Shown here: positions 14,401-27,465 of the stretch, piece after piece | Layout of the letters: each line of letters starts with the position of its first letter | How positions within the stretch are numbered: position 1 is the stretch's first letter | Assembly (NCBI RefSeq): GCF_037038585.1 | Contig: NC_092524.1 | Coordinates: forward strand, 45,345,001 to 45,409,000 | DNA length: 64,000 nt | DNA from: Patagioenas fasciata | Taxonomy: Eukaryota > Chordata > Aves > Columbiformes > Columbidae | Reading direction: 5' to 3' | Notes under the pieces: generated by a model | The model's input: only the letters and a program-made list of their open reading frames with translations | Told to the model about the DNA's origin: nothing | Database searches by the model: none | Translations under genes and position numbers: made by a program

Positions 14401-16540
14401 GGGGGAAATAAACATCATCCTCCAAAAAAGTCTAAGTATCTTGCCTTTAAGAGGACATTTTAATTCAGTTCCACTGACTAAAGAGGGCTACAGAGACATG
14501 AGAAGTGAGGGATGAAGGGTGGGGATCATTTCTTAGAAATTATTAACCATCTTAAACAGCACATGTTTAAATTGCTGCAGAAGAACATTCACCTGGGTTT
14601 TCAGTCAAATTCCGCTGCTCAAGTTCATTCTGAGGATCCCCTGCAGAAGTGAGCACAAGCCACTAATGGAAGCAAAATGCCAAATCACTGTCTCTTCACT
14701 GAAGTAAGGATATAATCCCTAAATGATTTCCACTGATGAAGCAAATAAAAATAGGGGCAAATGAATGAAAAGGAACCATCAGAAAGTGTTCAGGACAGAA
14801 ATCCTGAGTGGAGAGGGACAGCCACACCTACAGGAAAAAAAAAAAAAAAATGAAGTACAACTGCTGAACGGATTCGTTAGTTTCTCTTATGTACATCTCT
14901 GTTCTCCACCTCCTACCAGCTAACTTCACCTTGGAATCTATTCTGCCTGTATTATTTTTCTATCCCCTCTGTTCTCCATTGGCAACTGGGTTCAATATTG
15001 TGGTTCATAACACTGCCAGTCCCCAAAGACTTGATGCTTTACTCTTTAGAATCTCTCAGACATTTTATGTACTACAGATGAACACAGTACCTCCTCAGGG
15101 ATTAATCCTGCTGTCCTATGGCTGAGAACTCTCCCAGTGCAAGAAGTCATATTGCCTATTTGTCTAGAGAATGATTACAGAGATAGTGAGGCTACAACAC
15201 CAACAAAAACAAATCTGGTATCATCATTAAAATATGCTTTATTCACCACTGAAAGTAGTAAACCAAAAATCATTATAAAGCTGCTTCTTTCTACATACAT
15301 GCAAGCATGTTGGATACACCAGTATCCAGATAGTATCTCTGCAACACCACACAGCATAGGGAAGTTTTATTAAAACAAGGAACACGAGATATCTGTCATG
15401 ATCCCTGAATTACAATTAGAAGCTCACACTCAGTTCTGTAACTACCAGATGCCAAGTCAGAGCTGCCAAAGTGAAGAGGAACAGATGGCATAGACCCATT
15501 TAAGTTTCTGAGTTTCGAGAATGGGTTTGGGAGATTGCACAGAGGGGTTTTTTTCTTGTGCCAAATAAAGTACTAGAGGATTTTTCAGTGTCTACAGGAA
15601 ATAACAGTTTCAGGATAAATAAAAGACAATCCAAAGTCTCAAGCAAAATTAGCAGATACTTAAACTCCAATAAGTTTTTCCTCCAGTGGGAATTTTTATG
15701 GTAAATCCTCCTTGTTGAATAATTTATTGATTTTGATATAAAAATATCTGTAAAAGCTCAGGTCATTCCATATGAAAAAATAGAAAGAAGTACTTTAAGA
15801 CTGCAAATGAACCTTGGTTCTGAGTGCAGCTGAGAAATGTCAGACTGGAAATTAAAGAAGTTAAATAAACAGAAGTAATTGTATTTTCTCAGTGCCTGTG
15901 GTAACATCCACATAGAAATCTTACATCTGGCCTGGCATTACGAGGTTAAACAATTTTCAGAATGAGCAAAGTGACAAAATAGAATTGTTTATTACTGATT
16001 CATGTCCAGAGGAGATAAAGTTTGAGATATCTGCCTTCTGAAATCCCCAAGCTCTTCTTTACTTAGAAACAAAATCCAGAGTGATGCTGAGGATCTGATC
16101 CTTCTGTTTTTACAGGAACTGCAGATGACCAGCACATCTTAAAACTGTATTGTAAGTGATTGTCGAAGAGTCCTTCATATTCTAATTCAGAAGCAACATG
16201 AGTTAAGGATGGTTTTTTACATGTAAACAACTCCAAGACGAGAAACTGCATATAGCAAATACATACTGTGAGGAGGAGGGCCATTACATGCCAGTATAAT
16301 ACTGTTCTAGGCAGCACCTGGCTCAAAACATGGTAGCCCACAAGATCATGGCATTTCCCCTAAACAGGCTGAGTTCTTTCCGTTTGAAATTTGTTTCTCT
16401 TGAGATCCTTTCCATCTCTGCTTGTCTGCATCATTGCTACACTGCAGTGCTTAACCCCTTAGCCATTGTACCAGTACAACGCATGAAAATAGCTGATTTT
16501 GCTTATGAGGTTGTGCCACATCAAGTGCTCGGTGTTGCAA

Positions 16541-16560
16541 ACAGCACAGCACAGCACAGC
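16541..16560. repeat. ACAGC pentanucleotide run, four units
   Basis: Four exact tandem ACAGC units. This is a minor microsatellite. Confidence 0.8.
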
Positions 16561-19500
16561 ACGAAACCTACTCCTAAGAATATTGATGAATAGGTCAATA
16601 AACTCATATAATCTGCTGTGAAAGAATTTGGAGGAGGAGTGCACTAGCGTACTGAAAATAAAACTGTCCAAGTTTCTTATTTAAACTCTAGGCCCAGTGT
16701 CATCCTGCTCAACTTTCAATATTTTACTTGGAAATATGGTTGTGCTGTGCCCTAATACTACATTCTGCAGCACTAAATCTCTCTGCATAATTCAGTGCAA
16801 TCCAGAGAACAAGAAGCCATATAAGGGAAATCCCTCTTTTCAAGAGGGTTTGATTTTAATCCCTTCTTGTAAAGAAAATAAAAAAGCTTCAAACATCCCC
16901 TCCATTCTCATTCCTCAGTCTCAGTCTAATTGTGAGAGAAAAGAACAAGCTCTAGACTGGAAATACAAAAGAATGGGTCAGTCCACAAGAAAGATGTGGA
17001 GAATTATGCTATAGAAATACAAGCAGAGCAAATATGTTATTGTTTTTACCAGGGAAATAAGGCTGTGAGCCAGACTGAGGGGCTTCTAAAGCCATCAGCC
17101 TCTACTCATGATTTCCCGCTGTAATCAGTGAAATAGATTTAGGACTAAAATCTTAAGTCCCCTGGTTTATATCTTCTCTGTTATTATTTAAGAACTTGTA
17201 GAGTTTGGCCCTAATATGCAAAAGTTTTCCAATTTTTTAATTGAGAGGGAAGGAATTATTATATAGGAAAAGTCTGAAACACAGAAATTAAATTATGAAA
17301 ATACAACCTCAGGGGAAAAAGGTGGAGGTTGGAGAAGAGGGGAATAAATGAGCTAAATTAGCCAGCTGCAAAGGCAGATCTTTTTGCAAAGCAGCTACGT
17401 TGTCTGACATTCTATTTCCCCAGCTATCAGGCTACAAAGAATATCACACACTTATCAGCTATATACATCTCAGTAACAGAATCATTTCTCACAGAGATTT
17501 TCAAACAATACTTCAAACTCTCTTTACTCCTTTGATGTCTAAAAGTGACTATTTTTAACCAAGTCAAGCAGCTCAAACAAAATATGTTTATCTCTACAGA
17601 AATAATATTTATGAGAATGTGGAGACTTCAGTCACCAGTGAAGCTGCAGTTATAACTGAAACCGAACACCAAATGCATACACTTTTCAGCTGTGCATAAC
17701 GAAGGAAAAAAATATATCAGTCAGCCACACAGAGGGAAAAAAAATAAAAAGATGCACAGCAATACAGTGGAAGAGTAAGCATACTTCATTAACATCTAAA
17801 GATATTTCTTCCCAGTTTTCCTGTCCTACCAATAAATGAAGTTCCAGGAGAAGAAGCAAATTATTTGCCGCCTGCTCCCACCATAAGGCAACCAAGTTTT
17901 TTCTCAGTGGGTGCTCAAATCCTTCCACACATTAGACCATATCTGCCATGTTTTTGCACTTTAGACAACCAACTGCACTTATACCATGCCAGCATAAAAA
18001 GCACTAAGTCAGTCGGAGGAAAGCCATTTGCTCTGCACTAGTGTAATAAAAAAAGCCTTTTCTGTTTCTCTCAGGTCTGGCAAGGCTCATTTACTCCATG
18101 TCTTTTCCCATCTGGAACAACCTAACTGTACCTTGTTAGCTCATTTTCCTTGCTTCTCGCCAAGTCTCTGGCAAATACGCTTCATTTTTTGCCTTTCCCT
18201 TCTCCTATTTCTTGCCTGAATCATTTGAAGATTTGAATCTGTAGAACATTCTGCAACAGAGTGGAAACTTTGCAGGGAAGGTGAACAGGATCCAGTGGAC
18301 TGTTCCCTAAGAGTGCACAGGATCCATTCATAACTACTGGTTTTTTCCCCGAGTTCCTCTCAAAGTGGCATATTTACATGCTGTCTCATTCTTGGAGCAT
18401 ATCTATAAAGTCTCAGTCTAGCCCTAGATTGAATTCCACAAGATACCATAAGAGTCAGCTTGAACATCTTGTCTGCCTTAACCATTACAAATCAAATTAT
18501 CAATGAATAACAAAAAAAATAGTTATTATATTCTTAAAATCTCTCAGATCTACACAAGACTCAGTCAGAATTATGGTCCTACTGCAACAAAGGAAAAAAA
18601 AAGTTCTATCTTAAGACAAACCATGCCATTTTGTAATAGACATTCAGCATGAAGTTTCTGTTTGTAGAAGACTTTTTTTTCTAAAATAAAATAAATTATG
18701 AGGTCACTGGTAGTTTTCTCCTAGTTTTGAACTGATTAGCTATCTTGAAGTCAATTAAGATATTCCTCATCCAGAAATATTAACCCCTGCATGAGCAACT
18801 TCATCCAAGGTAATAGTTGTTTTTGTAAAGTCACTCTTACGTTCAAGTGTTCATAAAATCATGCCCTAAACCAGGAGCAACGAGATCCATAAATGGGGAA
18901 AATCAGTAAATAACTTTAGATTTACAGATTCTAAGGTAGTCAATGAGGTTTCTCCAAATAAAAATGTTTACTGAAGGCTAGGGTGACTACAGCAAGATAA
19001 TGCAAAGTAGATTAACTAAATCTGCCACTTTTTTTCCTGGTCTCTCACTCCGTTGATCCTTCCGTTGCCAGAACAGTGAAAGCCCTATTTAACACAAAAG
19101 TTACAGTCTGCACCCAGGAAAGGACCATATTTCAGTTTGTCGTGTGACATTGCTCCAATAACTAAATATGATGCACTTTTTCAGTCAAGATTGTTCCAAT
19201 TTTATCAAAAGTATGGTAGGAAAACAGAAAACAATCATACAGAAGTATTAAAAAGATATATTAAAATTGTTGAAGAGTAATCATTAAGAAACCTGCACAT
19301 TGAATTCCTAAACTCCAGTGCACTTGAAATTAACATTTCACCTCAAAACTAGATACCACATATATATGTCTTTCTGCACGAAGCTACAAGTTGTTCACCT
19401 TAAATTATGAAACAAAGGTACTTCTGCTGTAAACAAAATGTGACATTTTTCAGTTTTACTGATTGCCTTTGAAGAGAAATAAAATGTCACTGTGTCTCAT

Positions 19501-20460
19501 GAAGTTTGCTGGTAACCCATGTGAGTCAGAAAGATATCTACTTCTTTCAGTGGGAGACTAAGGCTTAAGCAACCTTAAGCAACTTCTACAGGTTACAGAC
19601 TCCTTAGTGCATGCGTTAGGGATAAGTTCTACCCCTTATCTGCCTGAACATTGGCTCCTTATTCCCACATTTCCTGTTGAGGGCTTAGTTTGACTCCTGC
19701 TTGTTAAAACCTGGCATGAAGCAGACCAAAGCACAACAGCAGCCAGCATCTCAAAGCTGGTTTTAAACAGGAAACTTAAGTTCAAATATATAAAGGTCTG
19801 CCACTTTTCGTAAACAAATCCTTTGCTGTGGTTCAATGGAAATTTCTGACACCACTGTACTCTGAATGTAGATTTTTACTCTGTGCAAAGACTCACAAAG
19901 AACAAATAACAAACACCAGCAGGTGCCATCAAGTGATTCTTTATGGTTTTTATTTGTTCACTATTTCCACCAGGTACTCCAAGAAACAAAAGCAAGGTCA
20001 AGGTATCAATAACCTCCTATAAAACCAAGACGGAATTCAAGGAGAAAAGCAGACCCATGATCTAAAAACCATGCTCCGCAGAGGTTGGAACTCACAAAAT
20101 AAATGTATTTATTTTCCTTTCTTTCCCCTAGAAAATTTTTATTCAATTATCTTAACTAATTATGGGAAAATGGTAATAAAACTACAGCATTCAATTTACT
20201 TAGTATAAAACTTTCATCCTGATTCAGTGTTTAAAAGCTGGAAAATCTCTATTTCCAACTTGGATGGTTGTTTTCCACCAAACAACGGAGTGTATTTTGT
20301 TGTTGTTACCGTGTTTTTCTTTTTTTTTTTTTTTTTACCTCTAGGAGAATTTCAAGTGGAAAGGAAAGATCAGAACCTGGTTATATAACTTCCCAACTTT
20401 CTCCGCAATTTCATTCTACTACATTTACATTATTGCCAAGGTTTAAAAATTGAAGAGGTA

Positions 20461-20496
20461 AAAAGAGAGGAAAAAGGAAAAAGGAGAAAAGAGAAA
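20461..20496 (+). repeat. Purine-only low-complexity tract
   Basis: A 36-base uninterrupted A/G run made of GAAAAAG-like units. Further purine-rich sequence follows from about 20,534. Such runs are simple-sequence DNA and can in principle form triplex structures. No gene context was seen. Confidence 0.7.
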
Positions 20497-23330
20497 CCAT
20501 GAAGACTCTGGACATTGTCTATTTAATTTAGTGATGAAGAAGAAAAGCAAAAAGAATTTAAAATTATCTATAAAGCTTATTCATTTTTTTTTCCCCAGCC
20601 AGGAGTTTCAGGGAGGAAGACACAAGCAAGCTCTGTTTAGAAAATGTAATGGGCTCTGAACAGAAGGTTTAGATCCCCTCTCTGGAGGATACTGAGCACA
20701 TATTTCTCTGTACCACACATGAGCCAAAAATACACAATCTTCCTTGGTGATGTTTCCATGTTAAAGTTTCCATTTAGAGGGTGCTCAAAGAGGTAGATTA
20801 GTTCTTTCAGTTTTTGTTTTTCAGCAGTCTCATAATTCCTCTGCTGACCTAAATTGAGATGGTATCACATAGAAAATGTTGGAAAACTTCAGTCTTGCCC
20901 TGAGAGAGCTCATATGCCTATGTGGCACACCACACCACCATATGAAGATGGTCATGAGAGTCCCAGTGCACGAGCATTCCCTTTTGCCAGGGCTGAACTA
21001 CTAAGCTCACCATGCTGTGTCTGATTACAAGCCTCTCTCGTTCAGCTTGAAAGCCCACCACATCCTCACGTGTAGAAACACTCTGCTCTCCCTAAGGCTT
21101 TACTGAGAAGTTCCTACTACTTGCACATAGGTTCTGGCATGAGAAAAGTATAGCAGACACATTGAGCTCACACCTGCAATCTGATTCCTTTCACGTCACT
21201 TTGCATAAGCTTCACAGACTCATGTTTAACAGGATAAATGGGATGTCTTAAATACTTCTTAAAGATTTGCAGGACTGCAGACACTGAACACAGCTTGAGG
21301 ACTTAGCCTCTGTCTCTTAGCCTCTCCTGTATGAGTGTTTATTTTAAAATTTCAATGGGGCAAAGGAAAAATGAAAAGTTTTTTGTCAGTCCTTTATTTC
21401 TGATTTTTTTCATAGCTTTACATTAAACAGTAAAGGCGGTCCTACCACACTAGTTTATATTACTAGTAAAAGTGATTTTTTCTGACATATCTTCCATCTC
21501 TTCTAGGAAGGTAGGCAATGACCATACCAGCAAATGAATCTTGACAGACACATGATCCAGGGCAGTCCTAACCATAATCTATACTTAGAGATTTAGGAGC
21601 CTTTCTAAAGAATTACCAATAAGATAACTAGCATAAATCTTAAACTAATGGTTTACCTACATTGCATCCTAGCACATAGCTCAGGACCTACAAACCAGCT
21701 CTGTATATGCTAGGTCAGCCAGTACCAGATACAGCCTAAGCACCTTGAGGCAGAGCAAATTAGCCCCCAGGAGCTCTGTGCTTCCACTTAGCATGAGCTT
21801 GATTACACTTGTTGATTTATCCCTAGTTTAACACCTGTGCCTATTTTCTGTACCTTTTTTTTAAAAGGATAATAAATTTTAAGTGCAGGCTTTGTTTTTC
21901 TTCAAGAACAGGTATACAGCCATATTAGCAAACAAAAAGGAGTTCAAATCCATCAGGCATTTTACCACTGCTGAAGGTCACGTTGCCAATAACTAAGATA
22001 CAGGAAAAAACATTAAAAAGTTATGTGTGGTCACATTACTCTTCTATGTGCTTTGATCTGTTGGCAAGAATGATTTATAAAACTGTTAGAAGCTGCATAC
22101 ATTAACCAGATTACTCCATTAAAGCTTTCATAGTGCTAACTAGTTATCACTAGTGGTAGCAACACGGTTAATGAACAACTTATGATTGAGTATCAATGTC
22201 ACCAGATAATATCCATTCAACCCAATCACTTAAGCATTTTCAGTTCAGAGGCATTAAAACTGGAAATACATTGGTTCGTGTCATTGTGTTCTCTTCTTTT
22301 CTTCAGTTAAATGTCTTTGTGAAAATTTTCTACTTTTCCTGTTACTCTGTCAGATATTTGAGTATCAAAAGCTCTTATCACACTACTAATTATATTTCTT
22401 ATGATAACATTTGGGTTTTTTTTCTAGTAGAAATGCTTCTATTCTGTGTAATTTAGAAAACCCATCCTGAAACATCTGCAATGAAAAGATAATGCAACTA
22501 AATTAATGGCAGCTGGAATCTTTATACATAGCAAAGAATATCTGAGCCTCTCTGCCAGAATTTCAACCCCTTTTCAACTAATTGTTTGTTCTTCTTGCAT
22601 TTGTGCCTTCAGCATAACAATTAAATGCTGCATTCTCCTAGGCAGTCTGATCAAGAGTGGATTGCTTTCAGATGCCTCAGTTGGGAGAAAAGAAAAGGAG
22701 GGAATAAACCTTGGGAAATGTCGTGGTTTCCCTTATTCAACAGAGGATTACATTGGGATACAATGTGGATCAATTGCCTTCTGCATGAGTCATTACTAGG
22801 GGAAGGTCAGAAATTGCCACCCTCTGCCCCTCTTCCCCTCCCCCCCTTTTTTTTTCTAAACTGCAACTGGCCCACTGGGATTGGATCACATCTTGCTTTA
22901 AGGGAGTATTACAGAAATATCCCTGTAATATTAGGAATGTACCCTACCCTCTTAACACTTCCTCAGGCACATTCCTGGCTTCAATTTTAATAAGACATAT
23001 GGTCCACTATTCAGCCTGATACACATGTCCACTGCACACCTTTCTAGAAGAGATGGAAGTCGTATTGGAAAAGAGTATTTTTCTACTACCCTAAGTGGAC
23101 AGAGTAGCAGATCCACAGAAGAATGGGTTCTCAAACCAGACCTTCAAAGGAAAAAAGCCCTTATTACTCTTACAGCTAATACACATTTTCCTTAGCTTGT
23201 GAGAACAAGAACCCATGATTTTTGCTTCAAAACTCAGATTATCACTGCTTAATACCATTGCCTGAGTCTTCTCTGACTGCAGGCAGTCTGCATCAGAAAG
23301 GAAGTGAAGTATGATGTGGAGAATGCAAAT

Positions 23331-23777
23331 TGCCGGGAGGATCCCTTTGAGTGCGACTCACGGGCCGAGGCGAGAGCAATGAGTCTAATTCAATATGAAT
23401 TTAACATCAGTACCCTTTAATGAACTCTTAACAACACTGAATAGCAATGTCCGCCAGACCACGTTTTTCCAGCCCTTATATACTCTTTACCCAAAGGCCT
23501 TGCGGCAAGCGCAGGCTACAATTGGTTACACTTGCAGTCACTCTTCCCCCCCCACTATGGTGATTAGCTGCAGGGCACTGTCCACCGGCAGCGCCCCTCC
23601 TGCAGCCTGGGTCGAGGGCAGACCAGCTTGTGTTTACTTCCTTTCTGTCTTTGGTGTCTCACGAAAAACTTTCCGTGTAGGTCTCAGCCTGCACCACAGC
23701 CACATCAAGCTCTGGCTTGTTCACAGCACACAGCCAGAAACTCTGCACAAGGAAGGAGAGGCTATAAGACTTCAGTA
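23331..23777 (-). mobile_element. Probable solo LTR of an endogenous retrovirus
   Basis: Read on the minus strand, this block has the parts of a retroviral LTR in order. A CCAAT box (23,521-23,525) comes first, then a TATATAA box about 40 bases downstream (around 23,476-23,482), then an ATTAAA poly(A) signal (23,416-23,421). A short U5-like end closes with CCTCCCGGCA. It is GC-richer, with more CpG, than its surroundings. The 5-base word CAAAT lies directly outside both proposed ends (23,326-23,330 and 23,778-23,782), as expected of a target duplication. The minus-strand start at 23,777 reads TACTGAAG rather than the canonical TG, so that boundary could be off. No gag, pol or env sequence adjoins it, so it is a solo LTR. 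The retroviral class was not determined. Confidence 0.65.
23416..23525 (-). promoter_or_regulatory. LTR promoter and poly(A) signal block
   Basis: On the minus strand, CCAAT at 23,521-23,525 precedes a TATATAA box at about 23,476-23,482, and ATTAAA lies at 23,416-23,421. This gives a predicted start of transcription near 23,450 and a short R region of roughly 50 bases. The architecture is seen in the sequence. Whether it is active is unknown. Confidence 0.55.
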
Positions 23778-26700
23778 CAAATTGGTACTTAACATTCAGA
23801 GCCTCTGCTTAAGGCCCCTGTGCACCATGCTGTGGAAATGTACTTTAATGAACATTTTATCTGCCACTCTGGGTGTCTTCTTTCCACTAAAATCAGCTAA
23901 ATGAGTTAGTACATAAGCCAAAGAAATGGACAAATAGAAGAGATAAATGCTTTCCCCAATATTTGAAATTGCAAGATTAGGCCATACTGCCTTCCATTCA
24001 GAAGGTATAAAGAGAAAAAGAACTACAGCATGTATTTGAAGTGCTCTGTCGTAAGTTGTGTTTTACAGGCATATCTCTAACAGCTGTATAATTATGCTGT
24101 CTGTATAATTATGTTCCTTCATGGCACACCTCCCAAACTAGCAATTTTACATCAACATTTGGTGCATTAGCATGTGCTGAATCCATACACACTCTTACAA
24201 TCAGGTATTGTGTTTCTGCTAGAAATCAGTAAAAAGCAGTTTCCTAGAACACTTAACAGCTGCAGGCAATAGCATGAGCACATTTACTGTGCTTCAGACC
24301 CAAAGCAAAGACCCCACTTTGAATCACCTTCGACGTTTTCCCTGGGACCCAGACTTCACACAGACAAGGCAGGGAGTAGTGTCCTCAGTCCTGAGCTGGA
24401 AGTCTTGTGCACCTTCTCAGCCTGACCTACATGAGACTTCCCAATACTGCCCTTTGCTGCATCTCACCTTCTGCTCTGCACTAGCTGGCGTAGTAGGAGC
24501 GAGTACAGCACACACCTTTCTCTGCTCTTTAACACAATTACCTTCATCTTGGTTTAACATCTATTTAAGTATGGAAAAGCTGAGACAAAACCAGCATGAT
24601 CCTATTTAGCTTTGACATCAAACTGACAATATTTTTACATAAACAAGCATACAGGATCTGAAATTTATGCTGTACCAGCTGAAAATGAAACAACCCAAGA
24701 CAAGGGTACAGCAGCCAAAGTAAGGTAACAAGTGAGAAAAGTAGAAACACAGCGAGTATTAACACTTGCATGACACCTGAAATCCGTGTTTCTAGTGGAC
24801 AGTAAAGGCAAACACTGTTGCAGGCAGCCATATTATGGCTTCCCTTGGATCTGATACATACAAATTAAGACTTTTAAGTGCACCTTGCCCTGAGACTTGC
24901 TATTTCTGGCTTTATTTGGTTGTTATTCTTTACTAATCTAGTTTTATGATTCACTTGAAGGACTGCCAATAAATGTGTCTTCAGAGGCATCTGGTGTTGT
25001 GGTTTGCATCAGACATGATCAAAACACCAAAAATGGTGGCTTCCAAGTGTATTTTCTTTTTATTTGCATAAGAATTACAAAAAAAAAAAAAATATGGCAA
25101 AGAGCGAACTATTTACTTCTGCATTTCTGGTTTTGATTTTCTAGATTATTCCCCAAACCTACCAGCAAGAGCTGCAATGATAAATCACAGTGGGGAGGAA
25201 TGGTCCTTGCCTGAACTTTCAGGTTTAGTGGAAGAGATATGAAATAGTGTCAGAAGTAGTTTTTCAACCTGTGCATGTGTTCCTTTTAAAGACTATATGA
25301 TTACATTTGGTCAATTATATGGACACTCTGGAAGCAGTCCTTAGTCTGCTCCTGTTCTTTCATATTATTTTTATACTGAAAAGAAGGTAGAAAAATTCAT
25401 AGGAGTCCCCCTTTTGAAGACAATTATCAGTTAGCAGGTGAAGATATTTAGAAAGCATCTATTCCCTCTGCCCATACAGGGACATAGTAAGCATGTCTGT
25501 ATGCCAGAAAGGTTACAAGCAGCTGTGAGTAATGGTTAATGTGCCCAAAAATGCTCTAAAGTATCCTAAAATCAAGCCAGACATAGGAATAGTGAATGCA
25601 GGATAGTTTGAGACAGTACACTTCAGAAGGATGCTGCAAAACAGCATTGAGATGTATTTATAGCTTTTAGCTCTGTGTTCTAACAGAAATGGTCCTGAAT
25701 CAAATTCCTTAGAATTAAACACCCAAAGATTTAGCTTTATTTAATCTTAATGTGAATAAATGAAGACACAGTGAGGCTTTATTGTTTCTGAATGGTGTCA
25801 CCTACACAGGAATAAAAGGTGATTTTAATTAGCCCATTTAAAATTAACATACTTATTCCAAATGAATTTCTAATAAACATTATGTTCATACAAGCCTTTA
25901 GACATATGTTTGGCACTGAGTGACTTCATTTGGACTCTAGTTGCTCTGGTGAAACTGTCTTAATCACTGACATATTGTTGGTGAGGAGCAAGGGAAGGGA
26001 ACAGAGATTCTTCTCAAGCACAGGAGAGGCATGTGAGTGAAGGATGTAACAAAAACAGCAGCAGAGCAGCTCACCTTATAAATAAGAGATGCTATGGCTC
26101 CTATTATGAAATAGGTGCCTCACCACACAAACACGTTTGTGCATTCATGGCTTGGCTTGCCCCTCCCCTCTACAGCTTTGCCATCATCCTTCCTGAAGGA
26201 CACAGAAGCATCACAATAACAAAAATAATTCATCTCTTATCATTGATATATTTGACATGTTTCACTATAGAAATCAGGCTGAATATTTAATAGATTTTCC
26301 TGGCTGGTTTTTGCTTTAGTAAAACCAGGAGACCAGAACCCTCCTCTTTTTCAGCTGTAAGAACAGAGATCACACCAAGAAGAATTTAAGTGCAAATAAC
26401 ATACTTTCTTTCCTTAACTAAAATGGAAAATAAAGCCAAACTCATATTTGACTTGAATTGAGTGAACCAATTAACCTATTCTCGTGTAGATTTGAGTTGC
26501 ATGTTTTGTTCAGCAACATGCACATTCCAACTGGCAGACAGGCAGATAAAGAAGCTCAGTATTCACACACACACACCAAAAAAAATGTTCAAGACAAGAT
26601 ATGCCTCAGAATAGCTGGACTCCCTAACAATTGTTTTGTTTTACAAAGAAATCAGACAGAATATTCTACATTCATGGGGCTTGTAATATAACTGCATGGA

Positions 26701-27185
26701 TGTGCCAGTTGTATCCCAGTGTGTTATATTCCTTTTGTCTCCTGTGACAAAAGAGTCAGTAGCATTATATCTTATCGTTGTCTTCCAATACATTCTGAGC
26801 ACCTGAAAAGTCATGTCTGAGGCAGGACAACCCTGAAGCAGCTGGACAACAAAGAAAATTAAAATGTCAAAAGTCCTTTACAAAATAGTAAAGGTCAATC
26901 CTCTTTGTTTGGGCACACTAAGTGCTCTTGGGCAACACAAGGGAAAACTAGAAAGATCGTGGTTTGTTTGTTATCCCTCTTCACGGAGCAGCAGGGCCAT
27001 GCTCTTGCAGGACTTCAGAGTCAAGTTCAAAAGGGATAAAAATGTATTTAAAAAAAAAAAAAAAAAACCAGCCAAACAACTTCTTCTTGACAGGAATTTT
27101 CAATTATATTTAAAAGAAAACCAACCAGAAAGAAGGAGGCACGGTAAATACTATTGGACATATCACTGATAGATCATTTTCTTTT
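23778..27185. other. Anonymous noncoding DNA
   Basis: No exon or recognisable transposon was found. A-rich runs occur at about 25,080-25,092 and 27,049-27,067. A short CA run lies near 26,563-26,575. Confidence 0.55.
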
Positions 27186-27465
27186 TATAGAATCAGTATC
27201 ATTTCGGTTGGAAAAGACATATAAGATCATTGAGTCTAACCATCAACCTAACACTACCAATTCCACCACTAAACTATGTCCCTAAGCACCACATCTACGC
27301 ATCTTTTAAATCCCTCCAGGGATGGTGACTCATCCACTTCCCTGGGTTGCCTGTTCCAACACTTGACAACTCTTTCGGTGAATAATTTTTTCCTAATATC
27401 CAATCTAAACCTCCCTGGTGCAACTTGAGGTCATTTCCTCTTGTTCTAGCTCTCATTCATTACCA
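27186..27465 (-). mobile_element. 5'-truncated CR1 LINE, 3' end only
   Basis: The plus strand starts with TATAGAATCAGTATCATTTC followed by GGTTGGAAAAGACATATAAG. This is the reverse complement of the avian CR1 3' end, with its decayed ATTCTATGAT-type tail at the left. It continues through the CR1 3' region, for example CCTCCAGGGATGGTGACTC and CAACTTGAGGTCATTTCCTC, to about 27,465, where similarity stops. About 280 bases of the 3' untranslated and extreme ORF2 end remain. This is the usual result of incomplete target-primed reverse transcription. No clear target duplication is seen, as is normal for CR1. Its 3' end is of the same type as that of the CR1 ending at 51,254, and differs from the one at 60.3 kb. 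Confidence 0.93.

Larger units (their letters stand above)
11451..23330. other. Anonymous noncoding DNA
   Basis: AT-rich DNA with only short chance open frames. Visible features are A/T runs near 11,550, 14,835 and 20,320, a short ACAGC run at 16,541-16,560, and a purine-only run at 20,461-20,496. No recognised exon, RNA gene or younger transposon was found. Old, unrecognisable repeats are likely to be present. Confidence 0.55.

Noticed and set aside
24274..24609. 111-residue plus-strand frame in a GC-richer patch, possible exon
   Set aside because: The translation has no recognised domain, and no flanking splice signals or polyadenylation context support it.
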